The notes under the pieces are model-generated. The model did not search any database and had not been told where the DNA came from. It saw only the letters and a program-made list of their open reading frames with translations. DNA of 64,000 nt from Rhodamnia argentea (lineage: Eukaryota; Streptophyta; Magnoliopsida; Myrtales; Myrtaceae), in contig NC_063150.1 of the NCBI RefSeq assembly GCF_020921035.1, positions 2,046,001 through 2,110,000 on the forward strand. Reading direction: 5' to 3'. Shown piece after piece: positions 22,301 through 35,310 of this stretch (position 1 is its first letter; each line of letters starts with the position of its first letter). The position numbers and the translations under genes were made by a program.

Positions 22301-24272
22301 ATTATTTAAGGAAAAAGCGTAGTTGTCTCCCTCTCACTCGAGGCGAGTCACCACGCTCACATACTCTCTTGAGATCAAGCTATAGATATATAGAAAAGAG
22401 GGTAACTTTTGGGACACCGCAAGTGCTATGACCTCCGTACGGCATTAACTTTCACAAAGCTTCGTAAAATAAAAAAGATTAAAAAAATTGACCATATCTA
22501 AATCATTAGTATCTAAGTAGGTGAATATGGGTGTTCTTGCGCAGATAATATACCAATCAAATGATTGTGTTTTTGGGGCGATAAAGCAAAAGGGCAAATC
22601 ACAAATTTAGTTCTCCAAGTTTTATCCCCTCACTCTCTCTTTCTCTCTCTATCTCGTCTTGGATTTTTTTTTTTTTTTTGACTTTGGGTGTTTCTAGGAT
22701 TGAAAAACACTTGAGTGCAAACATTCGAACGACTTTATTGGAGATGTAATTTAACATTGCTCTTGGACGATTATATACAATTTATCTCTCGCACCTTATC
22801 CACGTACGTAATTGTTTCGAACCATTAAACCAATCTCATGAGTTTAAAATTTGATTGAAATAGGGGACGAATTGAAGAGGTGGGAACTTCTACAAAGGGG
22901 AATGACACAACGCTTTTCAAGGGGTCTTTTCGTGACTCCACTACTATTGATGAGGGCTGCTAGCCTCTTGTGAGCCGCATCTTATGTACCATTGAGAATA
23001 AAAGTAATTCAAGTTTAAGATAACACAGGCCATGCACATCTGTAAATTTGAGATTTCTTAATAGCATACATAAACCTCTTTTTTTTTGTTTACTGTGGCG
23101 ACATGGATGTGAGTCCTTTCGTAGGAAAGCAACTTCGATTTCGTTTCCAGCTTTGTCAGAGAATTTGCAGTGAAAGAGCCCTCGGTGTGTGTCCTGTAAA
23201 CATCAAAGACTCTCTCCATGAAAAGAAAATATTCTGAATATTCCCACTTCTGAACTCTCGTTTTCTCTCTATTTTTTTTCTTCCCACTCTGCCAAGATCC
23301 CCCCTTCCAAAGAAGGATTGGCAGTTGGGCGTGGGGTGGCTCCTTTTTGCAATTGTTATACAAGTTCTTTCTTCTTTTGACCGCGGTTTAATGTTTGGCT
23401 TATTCGGGGATCTTTAGTTGTTAATTTAGTAAAGTTATGACAGCAGAACTGAGGAAAAAGAAAGGCAGGAGTCAACCTGAGGTCACCCCAAACATTCCAT
23501 TTTCCTTTGCTTTCCACCCCCACATTTTCAAACATGCAAAATGGAAATTTCATATTATATCCGTCAATGTTAGCGTAAGTATCTATTAACTATTAAATCA
23601 TGCCTTCGTCGAATTGTGAACTTTTAAAAGAGCTCGAGAAGGTTTCGCTCTCTCTTCCTATACCTCGTTTTGGGAAGAGATTTGAAATCCTTGCAAGACC
23701 TCTGTGCTCCGAGACAGAACATAAAATGATCAAGTTTCACAATTCCTCTTTTTACCCAAGAAAGCCAATCAACAATGTAATCTCCACGAGATAGAAAAGC
23801 CCGCAGGATGCTTTGGTTGGTGTACGTACATCCAACAACAAACAGAACTGAAAAGAGCGTACAAGGAACTCCATTAATGTCATCAGGACAACTAAATAGG
23901 CAAATTCTGAGAATTTTAAAGGCGAGAAAAAACAAGTTCTTGTAAACTAGCAAAGTCCGACACCTTTTTAACGGACAATTTTGATAGACGAGAAATTATG
24001 ATTCCGACGATGATAAATAGAGATCTTGCACGTTCCCAATAGAAACGCAAGTGACAATCATAGTGTTACAGGTAACAGGGTGGCCCTTAATTACGACAAA
24101 GCCGAGCGAGATCCTGCTTCAACCTTATTAAATGGATAGACTTTATGGTGGTGAGGAAGTGTGGGTGACAACCAACAGTGGGGTTTTGGCTCCTTCGTGA
24201 CTCCTCCTCAGCTCTTGAAACACGCTCAAATCGAAGGCTTGTAAAGAAGCAAGAAAAGCAGGGGTGTAACTT
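19304..24272. other. Intergenic region between KRP4 and LUH
   Basis: No gene was recognised. About 20630-20800 carries one terminus of the MULE-like family (gaaaattggccaaaaagttataaatctattg, then ccaactaattttagcc) without a clear partner end. The stretch about 19430-19620 is GC-richer and also looks transposon-derived. The segment just below 24273 should contain the LUH 3' UTR. Confidence 0.45.
20630..20800. mobile_element. Solo terminus of the MULE-like family
   Basis: The sequence caaaaagttataaatctattgtac, caatttaatcctaaac and ccaactaattttagcctgaaatc matches the left arms at 39425 and 36298. The opposite arm was not found nearby, so the copy is truncated. Confidence 0.6.
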
Positions 24273-27200
24273 TCACTTCCAAATCTTAACCGACTTGTCA
24301 TGACTGGTCGAGGCAATCATTTCCGTCACCGGCGACTGCGCCAACGCCGAAATAACACACTCGTGAGCTGCGACCGTCAGACACTTGTTCTCTACCATGT
24401 TCCACAATTCCAACGACTGCAGGGGATAAAGCGTACATCAAACAATTCAGTACTCAGGCTGAGAAACTAAAATGTAAGGATTGATAACAGCTAAAATTCC
24501 CACAAATCATTCAGTCCAAAGAAATCCATGTGATGTGCAACATCCACGGCAAGGAGTTGTAATTCCTTTTTAAAGCCCCTTCATGCCCAAAAAAGAATCT
24601 AAAATAGACTATCATTGCAAAAAGATCTGGAAAACACTTCTAGGGAGTAATTTATCCAACCAATTCTTTCTTAAGTACAAATCGGTTCCACAGGATAAGA
24701 AATGCACCCTAAATGTGATGGAAACGTCCTACAACGGAATTGCATTCTCAAAGTGAAATAAAAGCAATCATGTGCAGCGCATGTACCAACAATAGTAAGC
24801 CAATTATTACCTGGTAACAGCCAATAACCAAAAGATTGGAATATGTTGGATGGAACACGCATGAGTGAAACTTGTTTCCGCTGGAATTGAGTTCGTGAAC
24901 ACATTCACCAGAGGACAGTCGCCACACTCGAACAGTTTCCGGGCAGACAGATGCCAAATAATCTCCATTGGTGTCCCAGCTTAGAGAATGTACTTCTGAC
25001 GGGTGCCCCTGGAAAAGTAAGAGTTTTCCCACTACAATTAGCGAACCGATTAGAATGTCCGCCACACTCTTGGAACCTATATACACAATTTTCTTTTATG
25101 ACAAATTCAGAGCTCCCTTTCACTCTAGTGAAATACATATTGGTACCTTCAACAAGTGAGTCAGTCTGTCTGTCTCAACATCAAAGACGGACACCACATT
25201 AGTTGCTGCTGCAGCAAGCAGCTGCCCTATCCTGGGTTGAAATCTCACCTGCGCAATACCTCCCTGAACATCCAACAATGAAGTACTTCAAAACAGCTGC
25301 AGTCAGGTCTGAGAATTAAAATATCGGTCAAGATTTGTTTGCAACCTTGGAGACATGGGTGCATGAGTATTGATTGATACTCCAGAAGCGAATCTCACTG
25401 TTACTGTCGCAAGAGCAGAAAAGATCATTCTTCTTAGGGTGGAAGTCGAGGGACATCACTTGGGAGGCGTGTCCAGTAAATGACTTTAAGGAAAAGCTTG
25501 GCTGCAACACCCAAAGATCATAAGCACAATTCATTTTTGACCTATTTAGAGTGAAAGATGTTAGACAAGTAATAAAACGAGATAGAGACTATACTTGCGC
25601 TGCATCCCAAACCCGGACGGTGGTATCAAATGAAGACGTTGCCAATTGTGTCGTGTTTGGTCTGAAACGCACATCAGTGATTATGTGAGTATGTTCTTCT
25701 GGAGTGCTCTCAGTTTGAAATGTTTCCATATTCCAAAGGATAACCTATTGATGTCACGCAGTTAAGCATCTAATATCATCATATAATCAACATAACCATC
25801 TGACATTATGGACTAGGCAAAGTTTTCAGTACTTTGCACAACCCTCAAACACTACTGCAGACCTTAAATGCAGAAATTTTCACGCAGCACCAAGCTCTAC
25901 AAACCAAGAACTTGAAGGAAGCATAATGTACAAACATTTAAAAAAAAAATTTATGATCCAGTGCCATTCGTCGCCTAGAAGCAAATGATGCTCAGTATCA
26001 ATCTTTTTCCCAGGATAGTACTTGCCTTCTTGTCATGACCAGCACTTGCCAAATACTTCCCATCCGAAGAAAAATGACAGCAGACAACTTTGCTTTTGCT
26101 CTTGCGAATGGAACTAACTTCACTGAAGGAAAACTCTGAAAACGAAAAATAGAATCAGCTATCAACGTCTACTACACATAGAAGGAAGGAGTCGGCCAAT
26201 TACCTTTTGAAGAATCTGCAGCATGTTCAGCAGCGTTCTGCTTTAGCTTTCCAAACATGTCTCTTCCATCACCAGCATCATGTGAGAGAAAAGACTCTAC
26301 ATTATCATCTAAAGAGCCAACATCGCCAAAATGATCTATGTCATCCTGCAATCCAGATGGAATGATAAACAAGGTCTGTGCCAATGACTTATAAGAGCGA
26401 TGAGTTATCTAAAGGTGTTTCCCACACAAGATGCAGGTGCAACAATATATGCAGACCAAAAAGTGCAAAAGATAAATGTACTATGAGACTGGACACTCGT
26501 AGTTACATTCTTGCACGGATATTTCACCCATCTAAATAGGAATCTAGGCAGATTTTTTGTTCCTGAAATGACCACTTATGGTAGCATTCCAGCATCACCA
26601 CTCCGGGAAATTAAACTAGCAGAGAATGCCTTCATAATTAAACAACTGGTTGGCACATTATAATTAGTTTGATTACTAAGGTGCACATTTACACGGTCGG
26701 ACACTTGTGAAATGGAAAATCAGGTAACTGAGGACAATAATGACATTGCTACTGACAATAAGAAAGCAGAAGCCACAAGGATCACGAGCTAAAACAAGTA
26801 CCAGCTGGTTTGCGGAAGATGTAAGACCGGCCAATCCATTTGAACCATACATCATCAAACCTTTCGACATACTGCCAGCTTGTTGCACATTGCTTGCCAT
26901 GGAAACTCCATCACCAGGTGTATGAGTTGAAGGAGTAGATGGTTGTGAGTTAGGGGCTCCAACCGTAGTTCCTGTGCCTGTACTGTTAGCAGGTCCAGAA
27001 GATGACAGCCCCTTCCTCTTCCTGTTGTTCTGTTACATTAAATGCGAAAGTCATCACTTTGTCATTCAGAACAAAGATCCTATCTGAAAAGTACTGTCAA
27101 TATTTTGAATAAGATTTTGGTCCAGTGAGTATTACTCAAAAGACATCCTGCAGTTAATCTGAAATTCGATTTCTAACATAGCTAAGGGTTTTCTTAATAG

Positions 27201-27846
27201 GAAAAGACAGAAATCATCTCTATGTAAGAGAAGGAGCCAAACCTGTTGCATTTGCTGTGACTGCAATGGATCCTGCTGCTGCTGAGATGAAGACTGTTGC
27301 GGCATATTCATCTGCAAAGGGTTGAAATTTGGCTTGGACAAAAAGCTCAAAGTGATATTGTAAAGCACTTAATGCTGGCGATGCACGTAAACCACTGAGT
27401 CAACAAACAGCATAAACTGTCTAATCTTGATGGCCTCCTCACGAGCACTTCTATTATTCTGATCTCAGAAAATGTCCTCAGGCAGAAACAAATTGAAAAT
27501 GCCCTTTCAAGTAGATGCCTCACATTTCATGCAAAAGGATCAATCTAGACAAGGGGAAGGCACCATCTGTCTTGCTGGAAGTTAAAACATGAACCTTTTA
27601 TTTTGGGTTTAATGTCACTGATGGTCCATGTACTTTTACTAGAAGATCCAAATCATTCCTTTACTTTTCAGAACGTGTCATACTTCCACAGTCACTTTTT
27701 CTCTTGCTGGTCGATTTTGCTGACATGGACCATCGGATTGCTGAAATGGACCCCGATTACATGTGTCGTATAATGGTTTGCTCAAAATATTTGTGGAGCG
27801 CCAAATAGCCGCCACATCAGGCAACATAAAACCTTAGAGAAAAAAA

Positions 27847-27891
<45 letters not shown>

Positions 27892-30800
27892 ACACACACA
27901 CACACACACACAGGTCGTCCATCAGGGTTGCCATGGCCACTAGCTCAAGTTCTAACTCACGGCAGCCATTGGCTGTTCGTGCTCAAGCTTAAGACTGCCA
28001 TGGCCAAATCTAGGGCTGACAATAACTCGACCTCTTGGCAACAGCCACTCGATTTGAGTTTGAAACGGCATTGGCTGCTCGAGCTTCGAGCTTGTGGCAG
28101 TGGCCGCGAGAGCTCAAGGCTCGCAGCCATGGACACGTGATCAAGAGCTCGTGGCTGTGAACGGCTCGCTATGGCCATGCCCACTCGACCGCCAGATCTC
28201 GAGCTCTTGGCCCTGTGGTAACGATTCCTTTGGCATTACGACCTTTACTACAACGATGTTTCCTATGTACTAGGGTGTATATGCGACTCATTCAGATCGC
28301 CATTGGTCCAAAGAAGGGAAGAAGGAGGTGTTTCCATGACTCTACCACTCAGTCAATTCTGTTCCACTTAATCCCTATGGCCGCTCGAGCTCGAGCTTGT
28401 CTCATGACCATGGCTACTAGATCTCGAGCTTGAGGCTATCATGCCTCTTAAGCTCAAACTCTGGGTTTGTGGCTGCCATGGCCTTTCGAGCTCGAGTCTC
28501 CTGGTCATGGCCGCAAGTGGTGGTCATGAGTGCACAAGAACACGTCCGGGCTTCTTGTCCAAGAGGCTTGGGTTCGAAGACCTCAATTTGACAATTTGGG
28601 TGATGGTGTCGCCCTCTGTCACTTCACCTCTACCTGCTCGCTCAAGGAAACAAAAGTAACAATTGGGCATGAACTGTCGTGGTAGCTTTTAGTGGGCCTG
28701 TGGCTATGGAGGTTGTACTTGATTTTGTCAAGATGAGAGGGAAGAGAACAAAGGATAAAGGAAGAAGGTGAAGGGAAAATAACTGTAGATATATATATGT
28801 ATACATATATACGTATACATATGTATGTATATATTTGTATGTATACGTATATACATATGTATATATATGTACATATGTATACATATGCATATATATAGAG
28901 AGTCGAGTCGACTTTGGTTTGAACAACAAAAAGACAAAGAAAACAAAATTTCCACCTTTGGTTTAAAAAAAGATAAAGAAAATCCATGACACTCTAATAT
29001 TTAACTGCATTAACACCACTTTAACATATTCCACCACTGAACAGACATAGGGATGACAGGTGACACTTTCTGAAAAGTAGAGGCATGCTTTTGAACAGAA
29101 AAAAAAGAAAAAAAAAAAAGTAGAGGAGAGATTTGATTTTTTGGGCAAAAATGCAGGGACCGCTGATGACATTAACCCTTCTCTTTTCAATTTATTGCTG
29201 GAAGCAAAATATATACTCACAGCATCATGTCTTTTCCATTTTTCTCGTAACAAAATTGTATTTTACAAGAACGTCAACAATTGAAGCAAAACATTATTGA
29301 TAGCATGACGACTTCTCCATTTTTCTTTTTGGTTACAAAATTTATCTCTTAGAAGCATACAATAAAGTTTCAGAATCATTCTGGCAAATAAATCAACACT
29401 GAAACCAATAACCATTCAGCAACAAAATGAAAAACTAGAAAGTGCCTCGTGCATGTACAACTATAGTAGAGCTTCACCCACGCGTTCAGAAACTGATATT
29501 ACCTTTGATGAAGTAGATTGCATTGGAGAGCCTACAGATCCATCATTCGCAACCACCTGGCCTTCTTTTGCATTTAAAGTTCCCCTGGGTAGTCCTCTAA
29601 AGACTCGAGGATCCATGTCGCCAAAGATAGGTGAGTTATTGATGTTTCCATGTGTCTGAACTTGAGCTAAAAGCTGTTGCTGCTGTGGCTGTGGCAACAG
29701 CTGAAACTGATTTGGACTCTGTAAAAATGGTTTTTGGACCTGTGCACCTATACCTGGTCGAATCTGCTCAATACCCTGAAAAGAGATATTGGCCCGGCAA
29801 GATTTTAAGACAACACAATATGAATGCATGAACTTTCACCAGATAAACAGCGTACTCAACTCACCGTCAGAGGCCATCCTTTCAGTGGTAAATCACCTGC
29901 TCCAGGGTTCAATCCTTAATAATACAATAAGAGAAAAAGTTTGAATAAACAACAGAACACATAATGTGAACGGGAAGTGACTTTTGCTTAAAAATTAAGG
30001 TTGTCCACTCGATTATAGCAGAAAAGAGCCTAACTAAATGGGCGAGTTTCACACAAAGTTATCTTGTTCTTATAAGTTTAACTTGCTAAATGCTATAAGA
30101 CTAAAATGAGGTTTGAATCTTTTGACTATATCTAGGGAATACGAAATGGCTCTAATCTTGCAATTGATTTAATGACCTAATAGGAGTCAATTGAATCCAT
30201 TGCAATCACATTGAATCGATCAAGATGGAAAAATTGCATGTTCTTTATTTCTCATTGTAGAAAACTATTCAGAATTTCAAACATCAACAGGGAGCTCTAT
30301 AGGAACAGTTTTTCACTGATATATTGCACATCCTTAGCTCATGAACCAAGTCCATTAATTTGATAACCATCCAATGTCTCATAACTTAACTGTGTTTTTG
30401 GAGAAAGACACGTGAATGGTAAGCTGAGGGCAATGTAAGGGACAATTACAAAGCTGAAGAAGGGAAAAAGCTTTGTAGCCATTCAGCTCAATTGAAATGC
30501 AGGCCTCTATCAATGAACAACTTAATTTACCTGCATTCCCAATTCCAGGTCTTGGCTGCATGACTCCCTGGCTGTAGATTGAAGAAGGGTTCATAGGCAA
30601 TGACCTCGGAGTTCCACCCATGTTAACTTCACCTTTGATGTCCTACATGCCAGGAGCAAATGAAAATTAAGTGAAGAAAATAAGGGACAGAAAGTTAAAG
30701 GATTAGGTACTGCAGCTATGAACTGTCTGTCCTCTTGCCTGGATTTGTTGCAGTGCTGCCGTTACACTGCCAGAATTTCCTTGCACCAATTGACTGCAAC

Positions 30801-32434
30801 AGGAAGATCAAGTTATCAGTTGCTATGTCCACAAGAGAATAAGAGTATCAAGAAAATGCATGCCATTTGACATGCAAAATTTACCCAGGATGACTTGATG
30901 TTGACTTTAGGAGGGCCAATCTAGCATCAAGAAGCGGTTGGGAAACCTGGGAATCCATTGGATTAGATAGTTTTAAGCGCTCCTCATACATTTTTGCTGC
31001 CAGTGCGCTGGCAGTAGGTTGCCCTAACATTCCTTCAGAGTTGACGGCATTTGCAGGACCTCCAAGTGAAGACTGAGCAGAGTCTCTTCTTTGCAGGTGG
31101 GCTGCTTGGCGCATGAACTGCAATTGTTGCATCTGCAGCTGCTGCTGCTGCTGCTGTTCTCTTGCTTTACCTTGTTGTGCCTACAAAATCACAGATCATA
31201 CACTAAAGAAAATAACCTTCCAGATAACTTTAGATAAAGTCCCAATAAATATGAAGCCACCTCAATATATGCTGCAGCAGCTTCAGAATGTTTCTCGTTA
31301 GTCCTTGCAATAAATATATCCCAAAAGACTGACCACCACTCGAAAAGAAACCCCCCAGGAGCATCAATCGCTGCATGGACAGAAAACAAATTATTCCAAA
31401 ACGGAGAATTAACCACGATACTCAACTTGAATGAACAATAGAGACACCAATTCAACTAATCGATACAAATTCCATCAACTGATTCACCAAGACTAAACAT
31501 GAGAATTGTGAATTAGCCAGTATAATTCACAGGTCCTAATTCTTTTTACAAGCTCAAACTACAATCTTTGCGAGAAAAAAATGAGCACCTTTGACATAAT
31601 GGGCTCTTACCCATCTATTAGAAAAGGAAAAGCGTGAGCTTCATTGAGTTGGACAGTCCTAGTTCCAATGTTTGTCTATGCATTATGAGGAAAAATATTA
31701 ATTTGACAAAATCTGATTCCCTAATTCATGGAGTGAACTCTGCATCGGATTGGATTTTTTTTTTTTTTTGTACGCAAGTTAACTAAATCTCCCATCCACC
31801 TTCATCCCACAACAAATTAACCCATAAATTTATGCTGACTAAGCACTCAAGTAAACATTTAGCTCAACTGAATAATTTGAGTATGCGAGACAGTATTCAG
31901 TTTACTCATTGGAAAAATCAAACATGTTTAATTGACAGTGAGCAATTCTGAACCACACCAAAACGTAGAAACCATCATGAAGTTCCAAGAATGGCTAGCA
32001 ATCCAGCGACCTTTCAGCTCCCTTTTGAGTTACCCAACCATGCACCTAAGCACAGCCTTAGGCTAAGTCCTACTTCATTTAGGCTCAAACTATGACTAAA
32101 AAAGTTCAGCATTGCTAAATAAATAATAAATAAACAGAAAAAACCCAAGTTTAGCGTCATCAATTCTGTCTTACCAACAGGATCTGGTGACACCTTCCCT
32201 TCAGTCATGAATGACTTCGCAGTGTTGTGCAGCTTCTTCTTAATTAAATAATCATAGATGTAAACGTCAAGCCTGCATAACCATAAAACCCGCAAAGAAC
32301 AAGAGCGGAAAATTCTTAAGCCACACAATCCTCAGCAAAAATAAAGCTGAAAAAAGGAATCGACGAACTATCCCAAGATGAATTGCAGTAACACACATCT
32401 TATCCGCTTCCCAGTTGCTCTGATTCTGCGCCAT
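24273..32434 (-). CDS. LUH: Transcriptional corepressor LEUNIG_HOMOLOG
   Basis: Seventeen coding exons join in phase to 786 aa, close to the Arabidopsis LUH length: 32434-32397, 32272-32175, 31370-31261, 31180-30885, 30793-30724, 30642-30531, 29914-29865, 29775-29503, 27311-27243, 27029-26802, 26345-26204, 26135-26026, 25744-25595, 25501-25346, 25263-25147, 25008-24811 and 24416-24273. The N-terminus has the LisH/LUFS domain ([20 protein letters not shown], then [15 protein letters not shown]). Next come Gln-rich stretches, then NNRKRKG and STPSTHTP, and a C-terminal WD40 propeller from about residue 500 (repeat ends IRFW, VRVW, LELW, VKIWK). LUG/LUH proteins are nuclear and repress targets through SEUSS-type adaptors and Mediator/HDACs in flower, seed-mucilage and abiotic responses. 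Intron 12 begins with GC, and intron 8 (2.2 kb) carries a transposon. LUH, not LUG, is supported by [12 protein letters not shown] and by the KRP4/GRP neighbours. Confidence 0.97.
25745..26025 (-). other. LUH intron 12 with a GC-AG boundary
   Basis: Exon 12 must end at 26026 to keep the frame into the next WD40 strand (GHDKK then VILWNM). The bases there are AAG|GCAAGT, the consensus of the rare U2-type GC donor. The acceptor at 25745 is AATAG. The nearby GT (four bases in) would break the frame. Confidence 0.85.
27855..27912. repeat. (GA)n(CA)n compound microsatellite
   Basis: About 17 GA units run directly into 12 CA units, inside the intronic insertion of LUH. Confidence 0.95.
28786..28901. 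repeat. TA/TATG/TACG-rich minisatellite
   Basis: About 115 bp of alternating purine-pyrimidine steps (tatata, tacgta, catatg, tatgta). It could form cruciform or Z-like structures. It creates spurious Tyr/Ile/Cys-rich open frames on the minus strand. Confidence 0.85.
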
Positions 32435-33090
32435 TGTAGCTCTCCGACGCTGAATAACCAGCTCAAGAGCAGCTGAAACGGAAGCGCAAGCAATTTCAGC
32501 ACATGCAATGAGGCGATCGGCCACAGTCCGATTCGGAATTGCAATTCACCATCGCGAATTGCCCATCCAGCTGGAATTGAACCACCAATCGAGCTCCTTC
32601 CGACTGGATTGAAACCTAAAACCGCGACGCCAATTCGATCTCCATTCAGAAAAGCCCCGAGATCGACAAAACTAAAAACCTCGACGACCGATTCGAATTC
32701 AGAGAAAATTTCGAGAATTTAATCACGCGATTATCTGCCACGCATTATTGCTCGGAGAGATCATCGAGAGTTGTTCTTCAGAATCTGGAAATTATGCTCA
32801 GGATTTTTTTTGGAAGAGTGAGAGTCTCACTTTCATCGTAGAAGGAGAAGGTAGCCTTTTGTAGGAGGTGGAGGTTCGGATATGGAGGCTCGGATCCGAA
32901 GCTCAGGTTCGATGGAGGGGTTAGCGATGACTTCAAACTTGGGTTGCTTCGGGTGTTTTGACACAGAGAGACAGAGAGAGGAGCGCCGTTGGATTGTCCG
33001 ACGTGGAAGATTGGTCGGAAGGCAAGAGGCTCTTCAAAACAAGAAACCGTTGTGGGCAGGGAAAAAGCCACTGTTTAGATATATCCAGAA
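32435..33090 (-). promoter_or_regulatory. LUH 5' UTR and promoter region
   Basis: The DNA upstream of the LUH start codon is less AT-rich than the next intergenic part and has pyrimidine-rich tracts on the gene strand (about 32970-32990). No clear TATA box was seen. An upstream open frame (33071-32778) is probably non-coding. Confidence 0.4.
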
Positions 33091-33095
33091 AATGA

Positions 33096-33285
33096 CATAA
33101 TGCACCCTCAATTTCTAATTTATTTAATATGATGTCTGGATTTTGGTTCAATGTTAACATCTCTAAATCACGTTAAACAAAGTAAAACTTCAAAAATAAT
33201 ACCATACATTAAACCAAAATTTATGAATCACATTGCACGAATAAAAAAAATTTAGGGACAACTCTGCATCATCGATATTACGGTT
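33096..33285. mobile_element. Short MITE-like inverted repeat
   Basis: The segment 'cataatgcaccctcaatttct, then ttggttcaatgtt' is roughly inverted in 'attaaaccaaaatttatgaatcacattgca, then tttagggacaactctgcatcat'. Length is about 190 bp. The arms are degenerate. Confidence 0.5.
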
Positions 33286-33714
33286 GTGTTGGGCGTTCGA
33301 ATACCGGTTAGAACGGAATAGGATAAGGTGAGATTAGAAATCTTCTGAATATCCTCCGGTCGTTAGAGAATCTCAACCATTGGGATGATGTCTACTTCTC
33401 TCGATCGCTTGTTCTATATAGGCCATGGAAAACACTCCGACTAATGATATTCATGCACCATCCCCGATGTAGTCATCGATTTTGGCTTCTTGACACGACC
33501 TAAGGTCTCGTGATCAGAAGTGACGGCATCATCTTTGGGCTCCTTTTCAACCTAAGTCGACGGAACACGATTAGCTAGCTAGTGATGGCAATCGGCGAGG
33601 GCGGGAGGCGACGAAGATCACGCGATGGTCGAAAGTGACGACGATTGGGTGTCGCGGCGGCGGCCCTCGCATGGTGGCCGACAAAGCAAATATTCGAGCT
33701 ACCAAACGTAGCTT

Positions 33715-34075
33715 AATGGTGTGTTTGTTTTATGAAAAATTTTACGTTGAAGGAAGTGATTTTACTCGAAATTTATTTTTAAGGAAAGTGGTTGACTTTT
33801 CTTATTTGGTTGTGTACATGAAATTGAGAGGGAAGTAGTAGTAGTAGTAGTAGTGGAGAGAGGTGTGTGCTTCCTAGTTTTGGATTGGTGTCTCTTTGGG
33901 GAAAATGATGTCCCCTTTCATGTGAGGGCAATTCATTTTCCAAGGACTTAGCATGCCAATTTTGATAGGTGGGAAACATTTTCGGTTGACCATTTTATTT
34001 TCTGGCATCCAAATAGGTGAAAAGTCGAAAAATATTTTCTTGAAAATAGTTATACTCCAAACAAACGTACCCCGA
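33715..34075. mobile_element. MITE with tgtttgtt/aacaaac termini
   Basis: The left end gtgtgtttgttttatgaaaa is inverted at the right (ttccttgaaaatagttat, then ccaaacaaacgtaccc). It resembles a widespread plant MITE type. It also contains a (GTA)6 run at 33836-33854. Confidence 0.55.
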
Positions 34076-34959
34076 GATTGATATACGAAATTGATTTTTG
34101 TTGAGCGACGGGGTCTACATTTATTCCGGACATCATATTTGGTATGCATCGAGCGCAAATAAAGTATCCATGTCTGATTCGTAGTAGCAATTTCATGTAT
34201 TTTGATTGGTGATGTTTTCTCTCCCATCTCAGCACACGGATGATTCTCGGGTTGCAGTACAACAACATGTGATTTAACGCGTGATTTCGAATTTCAACAA
34301 AGCTATTAGGGTGGAGAATTCATACCAAAAGGCTTTATAAGTTTCAAAAGTTGGGTTGGTCGTATCAAGTCATTGTCAGAGACATAGACTAGCGTGCTTC
34401 TATACTTTCTTCATAGAAGACCACAAAAATGTTCAGCCGGCAATCTAGGGATGCTATTGCATGTGGTTTTTACCTTAGTGAGAGAATATCATTCACAATA
34501 TCTTCGTGCAAGAGAAATGGGCTTTCGTGAGTTGGGCTTAGAATATTTTCATGTGGGCTTGTCCATATATCGGACCCACTATAAAATCTAAACGATTTTG
34601 AAATTGCATAAACACAGCTGGGCGAAACCTAGGTTGGAATCAATGTGTGGTACATGAAATCAGTCGTTTTACCAACGGTTTTGGGTCGAAGGAACAGGGA
34701 AAGTGGCAAAGGATTTTTTTAACTTCTGAATTTCCGGGACATGTCGGTTAGAAACTCAATTTCCGGGCAAGTGAGCGCGCGCCCGAACCTTCGTGTCCGG
34801 GCTCTCGGCCTCTATTTGGCTACAAATTAGAAGCTTTTTTTGTACTCACGTTTTCTCTTGTAAGGAACCGGTAAGGTCAAGAAGCCTAAGATTTAGCATG
34901 CTCACTCATTCATATGTACATTGCCGAGTTTGCAAGGATATTCAAGAAATCTCTCAAAG

Positions 34960-35310
34960 TAAGGAATTTCGAATAGAATGATTCAAATTGGCAAAAAAGA
35001 ACGTAAATGCTATGAATGCAATAAGGTGGGTCACTTTGAGAAATGAGTGCGCAAAAGCCCAATCAAAAGAAGAATGCTCTAGCCACATCTTGGACCCGAC
35101 CAATCATCAAAGCGACGAAGAGGTAGCTAATCTGTGACTCAACATGAAGAGGACGAGGTAATCTTTGATGATATTCTTGTTGAGAGTAAGAAAATTTGAT
35201 GAATTGCAAAGTGATTTTTAATGATTTTCTTGTCGAGAGTAAGAAAATTTCTAACGAAAGTTTCGTTGATTTAGTGAATCCATAAAGGAGAAATAACGTT
35301 GATTTAGAAA
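34960..35310 (+). pseudogene. Ty1/Copia gag remnant with a broken zinc knuckle
   Basis: Around 35008 the translation gives CYECNKVGHFEK followed directly by a stop. This is the CCHC zinc knuckle of Copia-type gag with its last Cys lost. Downstream an acidic stretch (SDEEVANL, then a stop) resembles the usual segment after the knuckle. Several stops and shifts occur. Protease, integrase and reverse transcriptase were not found nearby. Confidence 0.7.

Larger units (their letters stand above)
27605..29178. mobile_element. 1.6-kb MULE-like insertion in LUH intron 8
   Basis: The left end gggtttaatgtcactgatgg matches the inverse of the right end (agggttaatgtcatcagcgg when read on the minus strand). 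A second inner pair matches too (ttacttttcagaacgtgtca against ctacttttcagaaagtgtca inverted), so the arms are about 100 bp. Inside are (GA)n(CA)n at 27855-27912, a GC-rich part full of ctcgagct and gccatggc words (27930-28560), and a TA/TATG-rich satellite (28786-28900). No transposase was seen. The flanking 9-mers do not match clearly. Confidence 0.7.

Noticed and set aside
28619..28987. Tyr/Ile/Cys-rich minus-strand frames
   Set aside because: They arise from the TA/TATG satellite in the intron and are not protein-like.
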